In this document: positions 7,295 through 14,982 of the stretch, in pieces
Numbering within the stretch: the stretch's first letter is position 1
Layout of the letters: every line of letters begins with the position of its first letter
Assembly (NCBI GenBank): GCA_964489955.1
Contig: CAZBAV010000060.1
Span: forward strand, 1 to 25,388
Length of the DNA stretch: 25,388 nucleotides
Direction of reading: 5' to 3'
Source of the DNA: Leadbetterella sp964489955
GTDB lineage: Bacteria > Bacteroidota > Bacteroidia > Cytophagales > Spirosomataceae
The notes under the pieces: generated by a model
The model's database searches: none
The model's input: the letters and a program-made list of their open reading frames with translations, nothing else
What the model was told of the DNA's origin: nothing
Position numbers and translations under genes: made by a program

Positions 7295-7849
7295 ATGGCA
7301 ACAGTGGATGAAATACTAAAAACAAGAAAAGCAACAACAGCAGATGCACTGAAAGTGTATGACCAGCTCCCTCCCGTAAATATTGAATTTATGATGGGGC
7401 GTTGGAAAGGCTTTGAAATAGAAACAGGTCACCCAATGGACGGAATGTTGGGGATTTCGGGCTGGTATGGGAAATCGTTTGAAAGTAAGGAGGAAGTACA
7501 TCCGCTGGTTATGTTTGGAGGTAACCAATCTTTGTGGGCATTAAACCCAAAATTGATTCCTTTGGAAATGAATTTCCCCAAAATAAAAGCAATAGGTGTC
7601 ATAATGAAATTGCTGAAACCACTTTTGCAAACTAAAAAATCAAAAGCCCGTTTGCGAATGGTTGAACACAGAGGAAAAACAACAGCCACAATGTTATATG
7701 ACGATAAAGCGATTTACGATCATTTTGCCAGAATTGACGAAAACACCGTTCTGGGTTGTATGGATTTGAAAGGTAACTCACAGCCTTATTTCTGGGTAAT
7801 GGAACGTGATGACAAAACGGGTTACAGTATAAAATTTAATCAGGACTAA
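7295..7849 (+). CDS. GXWXG/DUF4334 domain protein
   Basis: The 184-residue soluble protein has GRWKG (35-39), the GXWXG signature, in its N-terminal half and a C-terminal block with YDDKAIYDHFARID (about 128-141) and YFWVMER typical of DUF4334. No signal peptide or membrane helix is seen. Members of this family frequently sit beside oxidoreductase genes; here the SDR gene follows after two bases, so the two are co-translated. The reaction is unknown. A lipid- or ketone-binding pocket is a guess from neighbours only. Confidence 0.85.
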   Translation: MATVDEILKTRKATTADALKVYDQLPPVNIEFMMGRWKGFEIETGHPMDGMLGISGWYGKSFESKEEVHPLVMFGGNQSLWALNPKLIPLEMNFPKIKAIGVIMKLLKPLLQTKKSKARLRMVEHRGKTTATMLYDDKAIYDHFARIDENTVLGCMDLKGNSQPYFWVMERDDKTGYSIKFNQD

Positions 7850-7851
7850 CT

Positions 7852-8619
7852 ATGGCTTTTTATGGAGAAACAGCACTCATTACGGGCGGTGCAAGCGGAA
7901 TGGGAAAAGTTATGGCTGTACACCTTGCAAAGCAAGGAGCAAAAGTTGCCATTTTGGATATGAATGATAAAGGATTGGAAGAAACGGCAGCACTCTCGCC
8001 TAACATTTTCCCTTTTAAGTGCAATGTTACCGATTTGGAAAAGGTAAAAGATGTTTTTGAATATGTTGAAAAAAATATCGGGCAGTTAGACCGGGTTGTG
8101 CATTGTGCGGCGGTTATGCCCGGTGGAATTTTGGCAGAAACCCCACCCCATGAAATCAACAATGTAATGTCCATTAACTACTTCGGAACGGTAAACGTAA
8201 CACAAACAGCTTTACAATATATGTTACCTCGGGATAAAGGAGATTTGATTGTATTTGGCTCTATTGCAGGTGTGATCCCGAATGTGAAATTTGGTGCATA
8301 TGGATCTACCAAAGCTGCTACCAATTTTTACATGAATGTGTTAATGGAAGAAAACAGGGAAAGTGGGATACGATTTTTGCTGGTGTGCCCGCCTGCGGTA
8401 GATACCCCCTTGATAAATCAGGCGGTAGCCAAAGGACCCAAAACGCTTTCGAAATGGAAAAAGAACGGGATGTCTTCGCCTGAAAGTGTAATTGAGGAAG
8501 TAGAAAATGCCATTGACAAGAATAAAAAAATTGTCTTTACAGGCGTAGCGAAGTACTACAATTTACTGTATCGTTTCTTTCCGAGCTTTGTAAAACGAAG
8601 GGCTACTAAGATGAGCTGA
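7852..8619 (+). CDS. Short-chain dehydrogenase/reductase
   Basis: A 255-residue classical SDR with the NAD(P)-binding motif TGGASGMG (11-18), the catalytic tetrad N109, S137, Y150 and K154 (YGSTK), and the CPPAVDTPL loop (about 179-187) after strand six. D36 at the end of the second strand (AILDMND) favours NAD(H) over NADP(H). The C-terminal tail (about 234-255, FTGVAKYYNLLYRFFPSFVKRR) is hydrophobic and basic, as in SDRs that act on membrane-bound lipid or fatty-acyl substrates. It is the last gene of the unit that starts at 7295. Confidence 0.93.
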   Translation: MAFYGETALITGGASGMGKVMAVHLAKQGAKVAILDMNDKGLEETAALSPNIFPFKCNVTDLEKVKDVFEYVEKNIGQLDRVVHCAAVMPGGILAETPPHEINNVMSINYFGTVNVTQTALQYMLPRDKGDLIVFGSIAGVIPNVKFGAYGSTKAATNFYMNVLMEENRESGIRFLLVCPPAVDTPLINQAVAKGPKTLSKWKKNGMSSPESVIEEVENAIDKNKKIVFTGVAKYYNLLYRFFPSFVKRRATKMS

Positions 8620-8735
8620 CCTTAGTGATATAGCAACATCAAGCATGTGGTAGATAGACTAATGCATGATTGGGAATAAATCTGTACGACTTTATAGCTA
8701 TAGCTGGATTAGGCCAAAATACACCATTTCTGGTA

Positions 8736-8766
8736 TTGCCTAGGAATAGCTCTTAAACTAATTTCG
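8736..8766 (+). promoter_or_regulatory. Probable promoter of the YadA-head-repeat gene
   Basis: TTG (8736-8738), a 20-bp spacer and TAATTTCG (8759-8766, one mismatch to TAnnTTTG). The predicted transcript would start only a few bases before the ATG at 8779. Confidence 0.45.
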
Positions 8767-8778
8767 TAGAAAAAAAAC

Positions 8779-10386
8779 ATGAAAAAGTGTCTAATTCTAT
8801 GTTTTATTAGTTTTTATACTTTAGCACAAAGCGTAGAAATAACTCCCGGTAGCATTTTGCCGCAAGTAACTACAGTACAGCGTAATGCCATCGCCTCGCC
8901 CAAAAATGGCATGCTGGTTTTTGATACCAATACGCAGAGTTACTGGTTTCGTCAAAGCGGTAGTTGGACAGAACTACCCAAAGGTGGCAGCACCGCTAAC
9001 TACTGGCAACTTACGGGAAACGTACTTAAAAACACTAACTCTGGCGGTTTTTGGAGTGCAAATTCTACAGGGCTTCCTTCGAATGCATCGAATACAACAA
9101 ATCCTCCTATAGCACCCACATCTGGAGACGGCACAAGGTTAATGTGGATTCCTTCCCGTTCCGCCTTTAGGGTAGGTACTGTAGCTAATAATGCAAAAAG
9201 TTGGGACGCCGATTCTATTGGTATATTTTCAACAGCTATGGGATATAATGCAACAGCTAGTGGGAACGCTTCCTTTGCTATGGGTACTGGAACAACAGCA
9301 AGCGGTTATTCTTCTACTGCTATGGGAACTGGAACAATAGCAAGTGGTTTTTCTTCGACCGCCATAGGATATAGAACAACAGCAAGCCATGAAAGCTCTA
9401 CCGCTATAGGAGAGCGTACAACAGCAAGTGGTTTCGCCTCCACAGCCATTGGGTACTACACAACAGCAAGTGGTTATTCTTCTACTGCTATGGGTTTTAA
9501 CACAACAGCAAGTGATTCATATTCTACCGCCATGGGATATGAAACAAAAGCAAGTGGTTACGGATCTACTGCTATGGGAGAGTACACAACAGCAAGTGGT
9601 TCTTCTTCTACCGCTATGGGATTGAGGACGACAGCAAGTGGTAATTCTTCCACTGCTATGGGGGGCAGTTCAACAGCAAGTGGAAACTATTCTACCGCTA
9701 TGGGACATAAAGTAAGAGCTGCTGGAGCAGGTTCATTTATTATTGGAGATTACGTAAGTAATCCCGATGAGCCAGTTCGTAGTCAAAATGCTGATAATAG
9801 ATTTACGGCTAGGTTTAGAGGAGGTTATTGGTTTATGACTACAGGAAACAGCTTAAATCCAACCAATGAAAATGACGGTGTTTTAGGTGCTAGGCTAGAA
9901 CCCAACACTACCGCATGGGCTGCCATTTCAGACTCCACCAAAAAAGAAAATTTCATAAAAGCTAATGGAGAAGAGTTCTTAGCAAAACTCTCCAAACTTA
10001 AACTTGGCTCTTGGAACTATAAAGGCAACCAAGTCCGTAATTATGGTCCAATGGCACAAGAAATATTCTCTGCTTTTGGTCAAGATAAACTAGGAACTGT
10101 AGGCTCAGACACTATGGTGAATACACTAGACATGGATGGACTGCTCTTTATTTTTGCTCAAGCTTTAGAGGAAAGAACGGAAACCTTGAAGCACGAGCTT
10201 CAATTAGCTAAAACTAATATGGGACAATTAAGAGATGAAATCTCGAAACTTAAAGTTGAAAACGTTCTTCAAAAATCTGAAAGTGAAGTACTTAAAAATG
10301 ACATTTCTTTAATGAAAGAGCAACTAAAGGTTTTGTCAAAACACTTTACATCTTCGGAGAATAGAGTCCCGCAGGAATCAGAATAA
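8779..10386 (+). CDS. Secreted YadA-head-repeat protein with peptidase-S74-type chaperone domain
   Basis: The 535-residue protein starts with a short signal peptide (about 1-16, cleavage near LAQ). Residues 20-145 form an N-terminal region common in Bacteroidota surface proteins (NGMLVFDTNTQSYWFR block). Residues 151-318 are twelve exact 14-residue left-handed repeats of the type STAMGxxTTASGxx, the YadA/hemagglutinin head fold, followed by a partial thirteenth. Residues 380-460 resemble the peptidase S74 (endosialidase) chaperone domain: ISDSTKK carries S384 and K389 at the serine/lysine spacing of the self-cleaving dyad, and NYGPMAQEIF follows. Residues 463-522 form a coiled coil suited to trimers. 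There is no YadA membrane anchor and no recognisable C-terminal sorting domain, so the mode of attachment is unknown. Adhesion is likely. Confidence 0.88.
   Translation: MKKCLILCFISFYTLAQSVEITPGSILPQVTTVQRNAIASPKNGMLVFDTNTQSYWFRQSGSWTELPKGGSTANYWQLTGNVLKNTNSGGFWSANSTGLPSNASNTTNPPIAPTSGDGTRLMWIPSRSAFRVGTVANNAKSWDADSIGIFSTAMGYNATASGNASFAMGTGTTASGYSSTAMGTGTIASGFSSTAIGYRTTASHESSTAIGERTTASGFASTAIGYYTTASGYSSTAMGFNTTASDSYSTAMGYETKASGYGSTAMGEYTTASGSSSTAMGLRTTASGNSSTAMGGSSTASGNYSTAMGHKVRAAGAGSFIIGDYVSNPDEPVRSQNADNRFTARFRGGYWFMTTGNSLNPTNENDGVLGARLEPNTTAWAAISDSTKKENFIKANGEEFLAKLSKLKLGSWNYKGNQVRNYGPMAQEIFSAFGQDKLGTVGSDTMVNTLDMDGLLFIFAQALEERTETLKHELQLAKTNMGQLRDEISKLKVENVLQKSESEVLKNDISLMKEQLKVLSKHFTSSENRVPQESE
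9229..9732 (+). repeat. Twelve 42-bp coding tandem repeats
   Basis: Each unit encodes 14 residues, and the DNA itself is highly repetitive: ACAACAGCAAGTGGT and TCTACTGCTATGGG recur with few changes. The 12 units fill 504 bp exactly. In-frame gain or loss of units by recombination would shorten or lengthen the protein without frameshift. Confidence 0.9.
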
Positions 10387-10687
10387 ATAAATCACCTTGC
10401 CAAATGAGGAGAATTATGCATTTCTATTTGTCATAAACCTATAACTAGATATCAAAGATTTTAGGGAAGTGATATAAGGTAATACCTACATAAAATTTAG
10501 ACTGGTTTTATTGGTGAGGATGTAAAGACCTACAGTGCTATAGTAAGTAGGTTAAACGTAATTCTTGCGTGAGGTGTTGGTTATATGCTATTCTGATTGA
10601 ATGATATTAGGCTCAGTTTAGAAAAAATGCTATGTAAGCTTTAGTAAAACAGCACTTAAGAGAGTACTTTAGTGTTTTACCTATGAC
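10387..10687. other. Intergenic region upstream of the Fur-family gene
   Basis: About 300 bases without a gene. The only structure I see is an inverted repeat GTAAAAC (10644-10650) and GTTTTAC (10674-10680), with partially matching inner arms CACTTAA/TTTAGTG, ending seven bases before the Fur-family ATG. It could be an operator or a leader hairpin. Confidence 0.4.
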
Positions 10688-11110
10688 ATGGAAAAGGAGA
10701 TAGAAAATATTTTGGTTAGAAAAAATACCAAACCCACTAGTATGCGGATTTTGGTTTATGATTACCTCATGGGGCAAGAGGTGGCTCTCTCTCTTACTGA
10801 AATAGAAAACCATTTTGATAGGGTAGACCGAATCACACTGTATCGGACCCTCAAAACTTTTGAAGAAAAAGGTATTGTGCATGGAATCCAGGAAAATAAT
10901 ACCACTAAGTATGTACTATGTCACGATGGCTGTAATGAGCAAACTCACAAAGATTGGCATCTTCATTTTTATTGTAAAATCTGTAAACAGACAACTTGTA
11001 AGGAGGATTTTACTATTCCACAGGATATTCCGCAAGCTTTCCGTATAGATGAAATCAGACTTTTTGCTAAAGGTATTTGTGAAAACTGTCTAAAAGGTAC
11101 TTTGCAATAG
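10688..11110 (+). CDS. Fur-family metalloregulator (probably zinc-related)
   Basis: A 140-residue Fur-superfamily repressor. Residues 1-75 form the winged helix with recognition segment DRITLYRTLKTFEEKGIV (47-64). Residues 76-140 form the dimer domain with HLHFYC (H91, H93, C96), CKIC (C96, C99) and CENC (C131, C134); the two CxxC pairs are the structural zinc site. It lies 44 bases upstream of a ZntA-like exporter gene, with a Fur-type 7-1-7 palindrome spanning its stop codon. The pairing suggests that it controls zinc, cadmium or lead efflux, although most Fur-family proteins regulate uptake. Which metal it senses cannot be decided from sequence; Zur-like is my best guess. Confidence 0.9.
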   Translation: MEKEIENILVRKNTKPTSMRILVYDYLMGQEVALSLTEIENHFDRVDRITLYRTLKTFEEKGIVHGIQENNTTKYVLCHDGCNEQTHKDWHLHFYCKICKQTTCKEDFTIPQDIPQAFRIDEIRLFAKGICENCLKGTLQ

Positions 11111-11117
11111 CATTGCA
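11103..11117 (+). promoter_or_regulatory. Fur-type 7-1-7 operator candidate ahead of zntA
   Basis: TGCAATA-G-CATTGCA is a 15-bp inverted repeat (one mismatch over 7-1-7; perfect as TGCAAT-AGC-ATTGCA). This is the architecture bound by Fur-superfamily dimers. It overlaps the stop codon of the Fur-family gene and lies 38 bases before the exporter ATG. Confidence 0.5.
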
Positions 11118-11154
11118 TACTATATGGTGCCATCTTTGTAAAAAAAACAAAGAT

Positions 11155-13095
11155 ATGGGACATAGTGAGGCTTCATGCTGTAGCGTAAATGAGCCAATTA
11201 CGGAAGAACATAACCATGACCACGGTGGTGGTGGATTTATACGAGATTTTATTCCTAGTATTATTTCATTGGTATTGTTGCTCATCGGTATTGCATTAGA
11301 CTATTTTATAAAGGCTTCTTGGTTTAAAGACTGGGTTAGATTGGTTTGGTACACGATAGCTTATATTCCTGTTGGTTTCCCTGTATTAAAGGATGCGGTA
11401 AAGAGCATTCAAAAGGGTGATATTTTCTCCGAGTTTTTCTTGATGGGTATAGCCACTATAGGAGCATTCGCTATAGGTGAATATCCAGAGGGTGTGGCGG
11501 TTATGCTTTTTTATTCTGTAGGAGAAGTTTTTCAGTCATTGGCTGTAAAGCGTGCCAAGGCCAACATTAAATCACTGTTAGACCAAAGACCAGACCATGT
11601 AGGTGTTCTCAGAAATGGGAAGATAGAAACCGTGGAGGCAGAAACTGTAGAAGTAGGAGAGGTGTTACAACTCAAACCAGGGGAGAAACTTGGCTTAGAC
11701 GGTATATTACTTTCTGACTCAGGATCTTTTAACACTGCAGCCTTGACTGGTGAAAGTAAGCCAGACTCCAAAGTTAAAGGTGATGTGGTTTTGGCGGGTA
11801 TGATAAACATGGATACTGCGGGACAAGTACAGGTAACCACACCTTACAAAGACAGTAAATTAAGTCGTATATTAGAATTGGTGCAAAATGCCAGTACGCA
11901 AAAAGCTCCCACCGAACTTTTCATAAGGAGGTTTGCTAAGATATATACACCTGTGGTGGTTTTTCTAGCAATCGGAATTTGCCTTTTACCTTCTTTTTTC
12001 GTGCAAGATTATGTGTTTAATGACTGGCTGTACAGGGCTTTAGTATTCTTGGTGATATCTTGTCCGTGTGCTTTAGTAATTAGTATTCCACTTGGTTATT
12101 TTGGCGGTATTGGTGCTGCTTCCAGGAATGGTATTTTAGTAAAAGGGGGGAATTATCTTGATGTTTTAGCCCAAGTGCAAAATGTAGTAATGGATAAAAC
12201 AGGTACACTTACAGAGGGCGTTTTTGAGGTACAGGAAGTTAAGTTTAAAGAGGGCTTTATAGTGCAGGAAATCCTAAAGAAAGTTAATGCGGTTGAAAGC
12301 CTTAGCTCGCATCCTGTTGCAACTGCCATATTACGTCATGTAGGTCCTGTGGATACCTCTATAAAGATAGAGGCTCTGGAGGAAATTGCCGGACATGGTT
12401 TAAAGGCTAATATTGCCGGAACAGAATTACTTGTGGGTAATTTCAAACTTTTAGATAAATTTGGGATACAGCATGGAGTAAATCCGTCCTCTATTGTAGA
12501 TACGGTTATAGCTATAGCCGATGGTGGTCAGTATGCAGGCTATATTACTATTGCAGATAGGATTAAAGATGGTTCTAAGAAGGCCATTTCGGATCTACAT
12601 AGCTTGAATGTGGAAACCACCATGTTAAGTGGCGATAAGGATACGATAGTACAAAAGGTGGCAGAGGAGTTAGGTCTGGGTTCTGCATTTGGGGATTTAT
12701 TGCCAGAGGATAAGGTTAGACATCTGCAGGAAATTAAGAGTAGGGGAGGTGCGGTAGCTTTTGTGGGTGATGGCGTAAATGATGCCCCGGTGGTGGCTTT
12801 GAGTGATGTAGGCATAGCTATGGGCGGTTTGGGAAGTGATGCTACTATTGAAACAGCTGATGTAGTTATCCAAGATGATAAGCCGGGAAAGATACCAGTG
12901 GCTATAAAAATAGGAAAGCAGACTAAAAGGATTGTGTGGCAGAATATAGGTTTAGCATTTGGCGTAAAGGCCATTGTGTTAATCTTGGGAGCTGGTGGTT
13001 TGGCCAATATGTGGGAGGCCGTTTTTGCTGATGTGGGTGTGGCATTATTGGCTATCCTAAATGCAATACGAATACAAAAAATGAATTTCCAGTGA
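11155..13095 (+). CDS. zntA: Zn/Cd/Pb-transporting P-type ATPase (ZntA-like, P1B-2)
   Basis: The ATG at 11155 gives 646 residues; a TTG 42 bases earlier in the same frame is less likely. This inner-membrane pump exports soft divalent cations using ATP. It shows TGES (198-201), the metal-binding CPC (303-305) in a membrane helix, the phosphorylation loop DKTGT (D347), SSHP (384-387) and GDGVNDAP (538-545). K605 and D626 in the last two helices match the lysine and aspartate that define the Zn2+ site of ZntA pumps. A normal N-terminal HMA domain is absent; instead there is a short tail with CC (8-9) and HNHDH (19-23) that could bind metal. The upstream Fur-family gene and operator point to metal-dependent control. 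A strong terminator follows. Confidence 0.93.
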   Translation: MGHSEASCCSVNEPITEEHNHDHGGGGFIRDFIPSIISLVLLLIGIALDYFIKASWFKDWVRLVWYTIAYIPVGFPVLKDAVKSIQKGDIFSEFFLMGIATIGAFAIGEYPEGVAVMLFYSVGEVFQSLAVKRAKANIKSLLDQRPDHVGVLRNGKIETVEAETVEVGEVLQLKPGEKLGLDGILLSDSGSFNTAALTGESKPDSKVKGDVVLAGMINMDTAGQVQVTTPYKDSKLSRILELVQNASTQKAPTELFIRRFAKIYTPVVVFLAIGICLLPSFFVQDYVFNDWLYRALVFLVISCPCALVISIPLGYFGGIGAASRNGILVKGGNYLDVLAQVQNVVMDKTGTLTEGVFEVQEVKFKEGFIVQEILKKVNAVESLSSHPVATAILRHVGPVDTSIKIEALEEIAGHGLKANIAGTELLVGNFKLLDKFGIQHGVNPSSIVDTVIAIADGGQYAGYITIADRIKDGSKKAISDLHSLNVETTMLSGDKDTIVQKVAEELGLGSAFGDLLPEDKVRHLQEIKSRGGAVAFVGDGVNDAPVVALSDVGIAMGGLGSDATIETADVVIQDDKPGKIPVAIKIGKQTKRIVWQNIGLAFGVKAIVLILGAGGLANMWEAVFADVGVALLAILNAIRIQKMNFQ

Positions 13096-13118
13096 TTATT
13101 TAATAAGGTATTTATTGT

Positions 13119-13147
13119 AACCGACCAATTTTGGTCGGTTTTTTTAT
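13119..13147 (+). terminator. Terminator of zntA
   Basis: A perfect 10-bp stem AACCGACCAA (13119-13128) and TTGGTCGGTT (13131-13140) followed by a T-run, 24 bases after the zntA stop. Confidence 0.9.
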
Positions 13148-13436
13148 GTCTATAACATGAGGAATGTTTAATTCTAACTGTACATTAGATATTTTAGGAA
13201 ACGAAATGCTGCAAAAAATGGAAGTGTGTACTATTTTTTAAGTTTAGAGACGTAGCCTTTTGGAATAGTAGATTTGGTAATTACCACATAGGTAATTTAT
13301 AAAGAAAAAAAATAGTGTCAGAATATTTGCATGAAGTATTGCCTGATCCTATGTCTTCTACGTGGCTTTAATGTCTTCATATTCGGCCCGAATTAACTCT
13401 GAAAAGAGTATTTAGGCATTTTTGGAGGTGTATAAA
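13148..13436. other. Intergenic region between two convergent terminators
   Basis: About 290 bases without a convincing gene. A 10-bp palindrome GGTAATTACC followed by a second AGGTAATT is present near 13275-13300. No RNA gene is recognised. Confidence 0.4.
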
Positions 13437-13463
13437 AAGAAAAAACCTTCGAAACTTCGAAGG
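13437..13463 (-). terminator. Terminator of the atp operon
   Basis: A perfect 8-bp stem CCTTCGAA (13446-13453) and TTCGAAGG (13456-13463), with a T-run on the minus strand after it. It lies 37 bases beyond the atpH stop and shows that the operon ends there. Confidence 0.85.
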
Positions 13464-13499
13464 CCTTTCTCAACTTTATAGCCATGAAAACTAATTCTA

Positions 13500-14033
13500 C
13501 TAAGATAACGCCATCTTGAGCTCATTTAGTTTATGCTTAACAGAGGTGTCAATCTGTGTGTCACCAACTTTTAAAACATAACCGCCTATTAAACTCTCGT
13601 CAATTACTTCCGTAAGCTCTACTTGCTTTTGGGTAGCTCTTGACACTTCTGCACTCAATGTAGCCTTTTGGGCATCTGTAAGTGGTGCTGGCGTTGAAAC
13701 GGTTACTTTCTGTATTCCTTTCTGTAAATCGTAAAGTTTTTTAAACTCTACAGATATAGGATACAATAATTGTTCCCGATTTTTTTTAGTTAAGACGCTA
13801 AAAATTGAGAAAGTCACTTTTGAGATACGATTTTCAAATATTTTTTTCAAAATATTGAATTTCTTTTCATGTCTTATTATAGGATTTGCCATTATCTTCC
13901 TGAATTCATCGTTTTCAGTACAAACACTGGCAAAAAAAGTCATGTCGTTATTTACTGTTTCTACTTCCCCCTGCTCATTAGCTAAATCAATAAGGGCTTT
14001 TGCGTATCTATATGCTATTATGGATAAGGACAT
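13500..14033 (-). CDS. atpH: ATP synthase subunit delta
   Basis: The 177-residue protein is the F1 delta (OSCP-like) subunit, which ties the catalytic head to the b-subunit stalk. Typical features are the N-terminal AYRYAKALIDLANEQGEVE-like helix (about 7-25), the basic middle, and the C-terminal block ESLIGGYVLKVGDTQIDTSVKHKLNELK (about 145-172). It begins eight bases after the atpF stop and is the last gene of the cluster. In many Bacteroidota atpA and atpG follow directly; here a terminator follows instead. Confidence 0.95.
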   Translation of the reverse strand: MSLSIIAYRYAKALIDLANEQGEVETVNNDMTFFASVCTENDEFRKIMANPIIRHEKKFNILKKIFENRISKVTFSIFSVLTKKNREQLLYPISVEFKKLYDLQKGIQKVTVSTPAPLTDAQKATLSAEVSRATQKQVELTEVIDESLIGGYVLKVGDTQIDTSVKHKLNELKMALS

Positions 14034-14041
14034 ATACGTTA

Positions 14042-14551
14042 TTAGTTAAGTCTTGCGTCAGAAACTAAAGAATCTACATAAGTTTGTTGTGCAGCTTTAT
14101 CAGACAACTCTTTACGTAAAACTTTTTCAGCTATTTCTATCGAAAGTGATGCTACATCATTTTTAACTTGTGCTATCATAGCATCTTTTTCCTGAGTAAG
14201 CATAGCTCTAGTATCAGAAACAATCTTCTCACTTTTTTGTTGAGCATCCGCTTTTGCTTCGCCTAAGATGCGTTCTGCAGCATCTTTTGCTTCTTTGATG
14301 ATTTTATCTCTCTCCAGTCTTGCTTCAGCTAAGATTTTATCGTTGTCAGACTTTAACTTGGCCATTTCTGCCCTAGTTTCTTCTGCCATTCTTAAGGCTC
14401 CTTCTATTTCACCTTCTCTTTCTTTTAAGCCTTCAAGAATTGGCTTCCAAGCGTATTTTCTAAGCAAGAATACAAGAATACCGAATACTACGGTCATCCA
14501 GAAAAGAAGACCAATTTTTGGTTCTAATAATGAACTATTTAGAAGAATCAT
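14042..14551 (-). CDS. atpF: ATP synthase subunit b
   Basis: The 169-residue protein is the peripheral stalk subunit. One N-terminal membrane helix (about 11-30, GLLFWMTVVFGILVFLL) is followed by a long charged helix with KPILEGLKEREGEIEGAL (about 36-53) and many alanine-glutamate-lysine heptads, as expected for the right-handed coiled stalk. It lies between atpE and atpH. The 82-base gap to atpE holds a strong hairpin, whereas the gap to atpH is only eight bases. Confidence 0.96.
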   Translation of the reverse strand: MILLNSSLLEPKIGLLFWMTVVFGILVFLLRKYAWKPILEGLKEREGEIEGALRMAEETRAEMAKLKSDNDKILAEARLERDKIIKEAKDAAERILGEAKADAQQKSEKIVSDTRAMLTQEKDAMIAQVKNDVASLSIEIAEKVLRKELSDKAAQQTYVDSLVSDARLN

Positions 14552-14583
14552 TTTATGTATAGTTTTTTTTGTTCATTTTGAAA

Positions 14584-14621
14584 TTCCCAACATTAACGCC
14601 TAATGCGAATAATGTTGGGAA
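14584..14621 (-). promoter_or_regulatory. Intercistronic hairpin between atpE and atpF
   Basis: A perfect 12-bp stem TTCCCAACATTA (14584-14595) and TAATGTTGGGAA (14610-14621) with an inner CGC/GCG step. It is not followed by a T-run on the minus strand, so it looks like an mRNA-stabilising or processing element more than a terminator. Confidence 0.65.
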
Positions 14622-14633
14622 AAGGTCTGTAGA

Positions 14634-14900
14634 TTACGCTCCGATATTGAACGAAATCAAAAGACAGATTACGGCAGCAAATAGAGCCACGGCTTCTATT
14701 AGGGCAGCGATGATAATCATCATAGTTTGGATTTTACCGGCTGCTTCTGGTTGGCGAGCAACACCTTCCATAGCACTTCCACCGATTTTACCAATACCAA
14801 GTCCAGCACCGATAGCTGCTAAACCAGCACCGATTCCAGCACCTACAGCGATTAAGCCTGATCCTGCTGCTGCTTCTAAAATAATGCTTAATAAAGACAT
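14634..14900 (-). CDS. atpE: ATP synthase subunit c
   Basis: The 88-residue proteolipid forms the rotor ring. It has two membrane helices (about 13-38 and 58-83), a glycine-rich first helix (AVGAGIGAGLAAIGAGLGIG), the polar loop RQP (49-51) and the ion-binding carboxylate E69 in ALIEAVALF. The residues around E69 and in helix 1 lack the Gln/Ser/Thr pattern of Na+-binding rings, so proton coupling is expected. It lies between atpB and atpF with hairpins on both sides, in keeping with the need for many copies per complex. A run of seven G residues lies 20-26 bases upstream on the coding strand. Confidence 0.97.
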   Translation of the reverse strand: MSLLSIILEAAAGSGLIAVGAGIGAGLAAIGAGLGIGKIGGSAMEGVARQPEAAGKIQTMMIIIAALIEAVALFAAVICLLISFNIGA

Positions 14901-14947
14901 GATTTTATTTTTTTATTCTCCCCCCCTTCGGAAGATGTTTTTGATTA

Positions 14948-14971
14948 CCTCTTTATAGGGTTTTAAAGAGG
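14948..14971 (-). promoter_or_regulatory. Intercistronic hairpin between atpB and atpE
   Basis: A perfect 8-bp stem CCTCTTTA (14948-14955) and TAAAGAGG (14964-14971) with an 8-nt loop lies between the atpB stop and the atpE start. With the hairpin after atpE it brackets the c-subunit message. Confidence 0.55.
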
Positions 14972-14982
14972 ATGTTTTTATA

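Noticed and set aside
5193..8640. Genomic island integrated at tRNA-Leu
   Set aside because: The genes at 5809-8619 look accessory, but no copy of the tRNA 3' end occurs downstream and no integrase is present.
9229..9732. CRISPR-like array
   Set aside because: The regular 42-bp repeats are coding, without unique spacers, and translate to 14-residue YadA head repeats.
11113..11154. Longer zntA start at TTG 11113
   Set aside because: It would add 14 residues lacking family resemblance, and the ATG at 11155 gives the expected short N-terminus.
12540..13007. 155-codon minus-strand frame inside zntA
   Set aside because: It is a shadow of the well-supported P-type ATPase frame and shows no protein-like motif.
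14569..14958. 129-codon plus-strand frame over atpE
   Set aside because: Its alanine-proline-isoleucine-rich translation is the antisense of the glycine- and alanine-rich c subunit.
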